Assembly (NCBI RefSeq): GCF_028869115.1
Contig: NZ_CP079800.1
Location: forward strand, 1,550,001 to 1,614,000
Length of the DNA stretch: 64,000 bases
Direction of reading: 5' to 3'
From: Pseudemcibacter aquimaris
GTDB lineage: Bacteria; Pseudomonadota; Alphaproteobacteria; Sphingomonadales; Emcibacteraceae
Positions 62,806 to 64,000 of this stretch are shown here, one piece after another. A program made the position numbers and the translations under genes. Below the pieces are notes generated by a model. It worked only from the letters and a program-made list of their open reading frames with translations, did not search any database and was not told where the DNA came from. Each line of letters starts with the position of its first letter. Within the stretch, counting starts at the first letter, position 1.

Positions 62806-63960
62806 TTATTCACCAAGTTGAAGAGCGCCATTATAGACGCCATGTGGGCCAGATAATACAAGACGGATGATGTCTTGTTGTCTGCTTACGCCAAGCTTGC
62901 GACAAGCATTCTTTAGTGTTGTTCTTACTGTGGATGGCTTGGTTCTTCTTGTTTCGGCGATTTGTTCAATGGTTTTACCAATAACAAGCCCGGAAAGGAT
63001 TGATGCTTCTGATTTACTAAGTCCATAAAGACTTGAAAGATCGAGTTCTTCATCAAACTTTGCATCCGGGTCAGCAACAATAATCGCGTAATGGGATCTT
63101 CTATATTTATGGCCTAGTTGGTCAATATCAAGCTGTGAAATACAGGCGGGGTAAATTGTATCATGGTTTTGTCTTTTTATGGCAAAACCTTCTCGTCGAT
63201 GAGTACCATTTACATTTTCCTGTTTTTCGGAAAGGCGATCGAGTAAGGACCTAAATGTTTTTTCTTTACCAATGACTTCAAAGTCTAGTCTACCGTCACC
63301 ACGAATGAATAGTCCGTCTTTGCGATCAGACATGATTTTGGCTTTTTGATTGCAATATTGCATGTTGCCATCGCGATTAAGAACCATGATGCCGAATTTA
63401 ATATTATCCATCACTTTTATGATTGAATCATATTCGTCCCTGAAATCAAGATGTTGTCGATAGACACGTGCTGCGCCATATAACACGGGGATTGCATCAT
63501 CCATAATCGTTTGTAATTTAAGTGTTTTTTTCTTACTTAATTCAGGAAGAGCGATTGCGATTGTGATAACTTCGCCTTGCGATGGGTCACAATAGCTATA
63601 CCAATTTATTGAATTTAAATCATCTGAACCGGGAAGGGGGACCACATTACGCTGTATGTCATATGGGTTTTCAACGGCTTTTGTAAACATTTCTTTATTG
63701 GTTTTTGCATATTCATCGATCTGCTCGATATTGTCACCAATTGGGAATGATCTGCTTAAAATGACATTGCGTCTTGCCATTTCCATGACATTAAACTTTA
63801 ACCAATCGGCATCAATGTCTTCAGTTAGGATTTTGATGGCACTGGCAAAGTTAGACGGGAACGCACTGATATCCATGATGCGCGACGTAAACTTTATTGT
63901 CGTGTTATGCACTTTTTTAAATTCCCAAAATTTTGTTTTTACATCAGACCAGCGTCCCAA
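62806..63960 (-). CDS. LuxR-type regulator with PAS-like domain, near the csg operon
   Basis: Up to 384 residues. The C-terminal HTH (about 318-375) has YGLSKSEASILSGLVIGKTI and KPSTVRTTLKNACRKLGVSR, the LuxR/FixJ DNA-binding fold. A PAS-like segment near 185-260 contains IKFGIMVLNRDGNMQYCNQK. There is no receiver domain, so it differs from E. coli CsgD. The start is unsure: TTG 63960, with a stop just upstream in frame, or ATG 63876 (MDISAFPSN); neither has a clear ribosome site. Position next to csgF suggests control of curli. Confidence 0.78.
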   Translation of the reverse strand: MGRWSDVKTKFWEFKKVHNTTIKFTSRIMDISAFPSNFASAIKILTEDIDADWLKFNVMEMARRNVILSRSFPIGDNIEQIDEYAKTNKEMFTKAVENPYDIQRNVVPLPGSDDLNSINWYSYCDPSQGEVITIAIALPELSKKKTLKLQTIMDDAIPVLYGAARVYRQHLDFRDEYDSIIKVMDNIKFGIMVLNRDGNMQYCNQKAKIMSDRKDGLFIRGDGRLDFEVIGKEKTFRSLLDRLSEKQENVNGTHRREGFAIKRQNHDTIYPACISQLDIDQLGHKYRRSHYAIIVADPDAKFDEELDLSSLYGLSKSEASILSGLVIGKTIEQIAETRRTKPSTVRTTLKNACRKLGVSRQQDIIRLVLSGPHGVYNGALQLGE

Positions 63961-64000
63961 TTCCGGTGTTGATGTCCATCTCTTAATTCATAATTACTCA

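Overview
The window looks like chromosome of a free-living, probably marine, alphaproteobacterium. Supporting signs are a CtrA-type TTAA-N7-TTAA site, clustered GANTC sites beside DnaA boxes, FNR/FixK-type boxes, a PhoR/PhoB pair with a Pho box, and the uvrC-pgsA-moaD-moaE gene order. The family or order cannot be fixed from the sequence alone. Base composition is moderately AT-rich. No phage, insertion sequence, rRNA or CRISPR array was seen.

Layout. (1) 1-9.1 kb: the 3' part of a YjbH-like outer-membrane exopolysaccharide protein, tRNA-Gln, phoB/phoR, gph, then glmU-glmS (UDP-GlcNAc precursor synthesis) followed by two tiny genes. (2) 9.2-12.3 kb: a tandem universal stress protein with an FNR-like promoter, an M20 deacylase, a CtrA-site/small membrane ORF, and a candidate small RNA divergent from an XRE regulator. 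(3) 12.4-21.4 kb: one long operon for a dipeptide/opine-type ABC importer plus an aldehyde dehydrogenase, an SDR, a GFA-family protein and a P1 peptidase, which reads as uptake and breakdown of an unidentified amide or peptide-like substrate. (4) 21.7-24.7 kb: an orphan TadG/TadE/TadE trio. (5) 24.7-34.6 kb: a second FNR-box universal stress protein, pyruvate carboxylase, a VOC protein, moaE/moaD, pgsA, uvrC, a 470-bp gene-free gap with DnaA boxes, folB and a Ca2+/Na+ exchanger. (6) 34.8-47.7 kb: a MarR-GNAT fusion, exported hydrolase and peptidase, an alcohol dehydrogenase-like reductase, NhaC, queE/queC, a REP-like palindromic element, small conserved proteins and a subtilisin autotransporter. 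(7) 47.8-56.3 kb: a lipid kinase, an S9 peptidase with a decayed tandem paralogue, and glpQ-glpT-serine hydrolase (glycerophosphodiester use).

(8) 56.3-64 kb, the most distinctive part, is a curli (type VIII secretion) locus on the minus strand: a LuxR-type regulator, csgF, csgG, a CsgB-like curlin, a very long acidic and Tyr-rich curlin, and a short third curlin. The third curlin is interleaved with two PAPS-dependent sulfotransferase paralogues. No csgE, csgC/H or classical csgD is visible. The gene order suggests, but does not prove, that the matrix or its fibres carry a sulfate modification.

Regulatory themes seen directly are a Pho box in front of phoB, matching FNR/FixK-type dyads with -10 elements in front of both tandem universal stress genes, GTAC-rich repeats between the candidate sRNA and the XRE gene, and a 16-bp perfect palindrome before nhaC.
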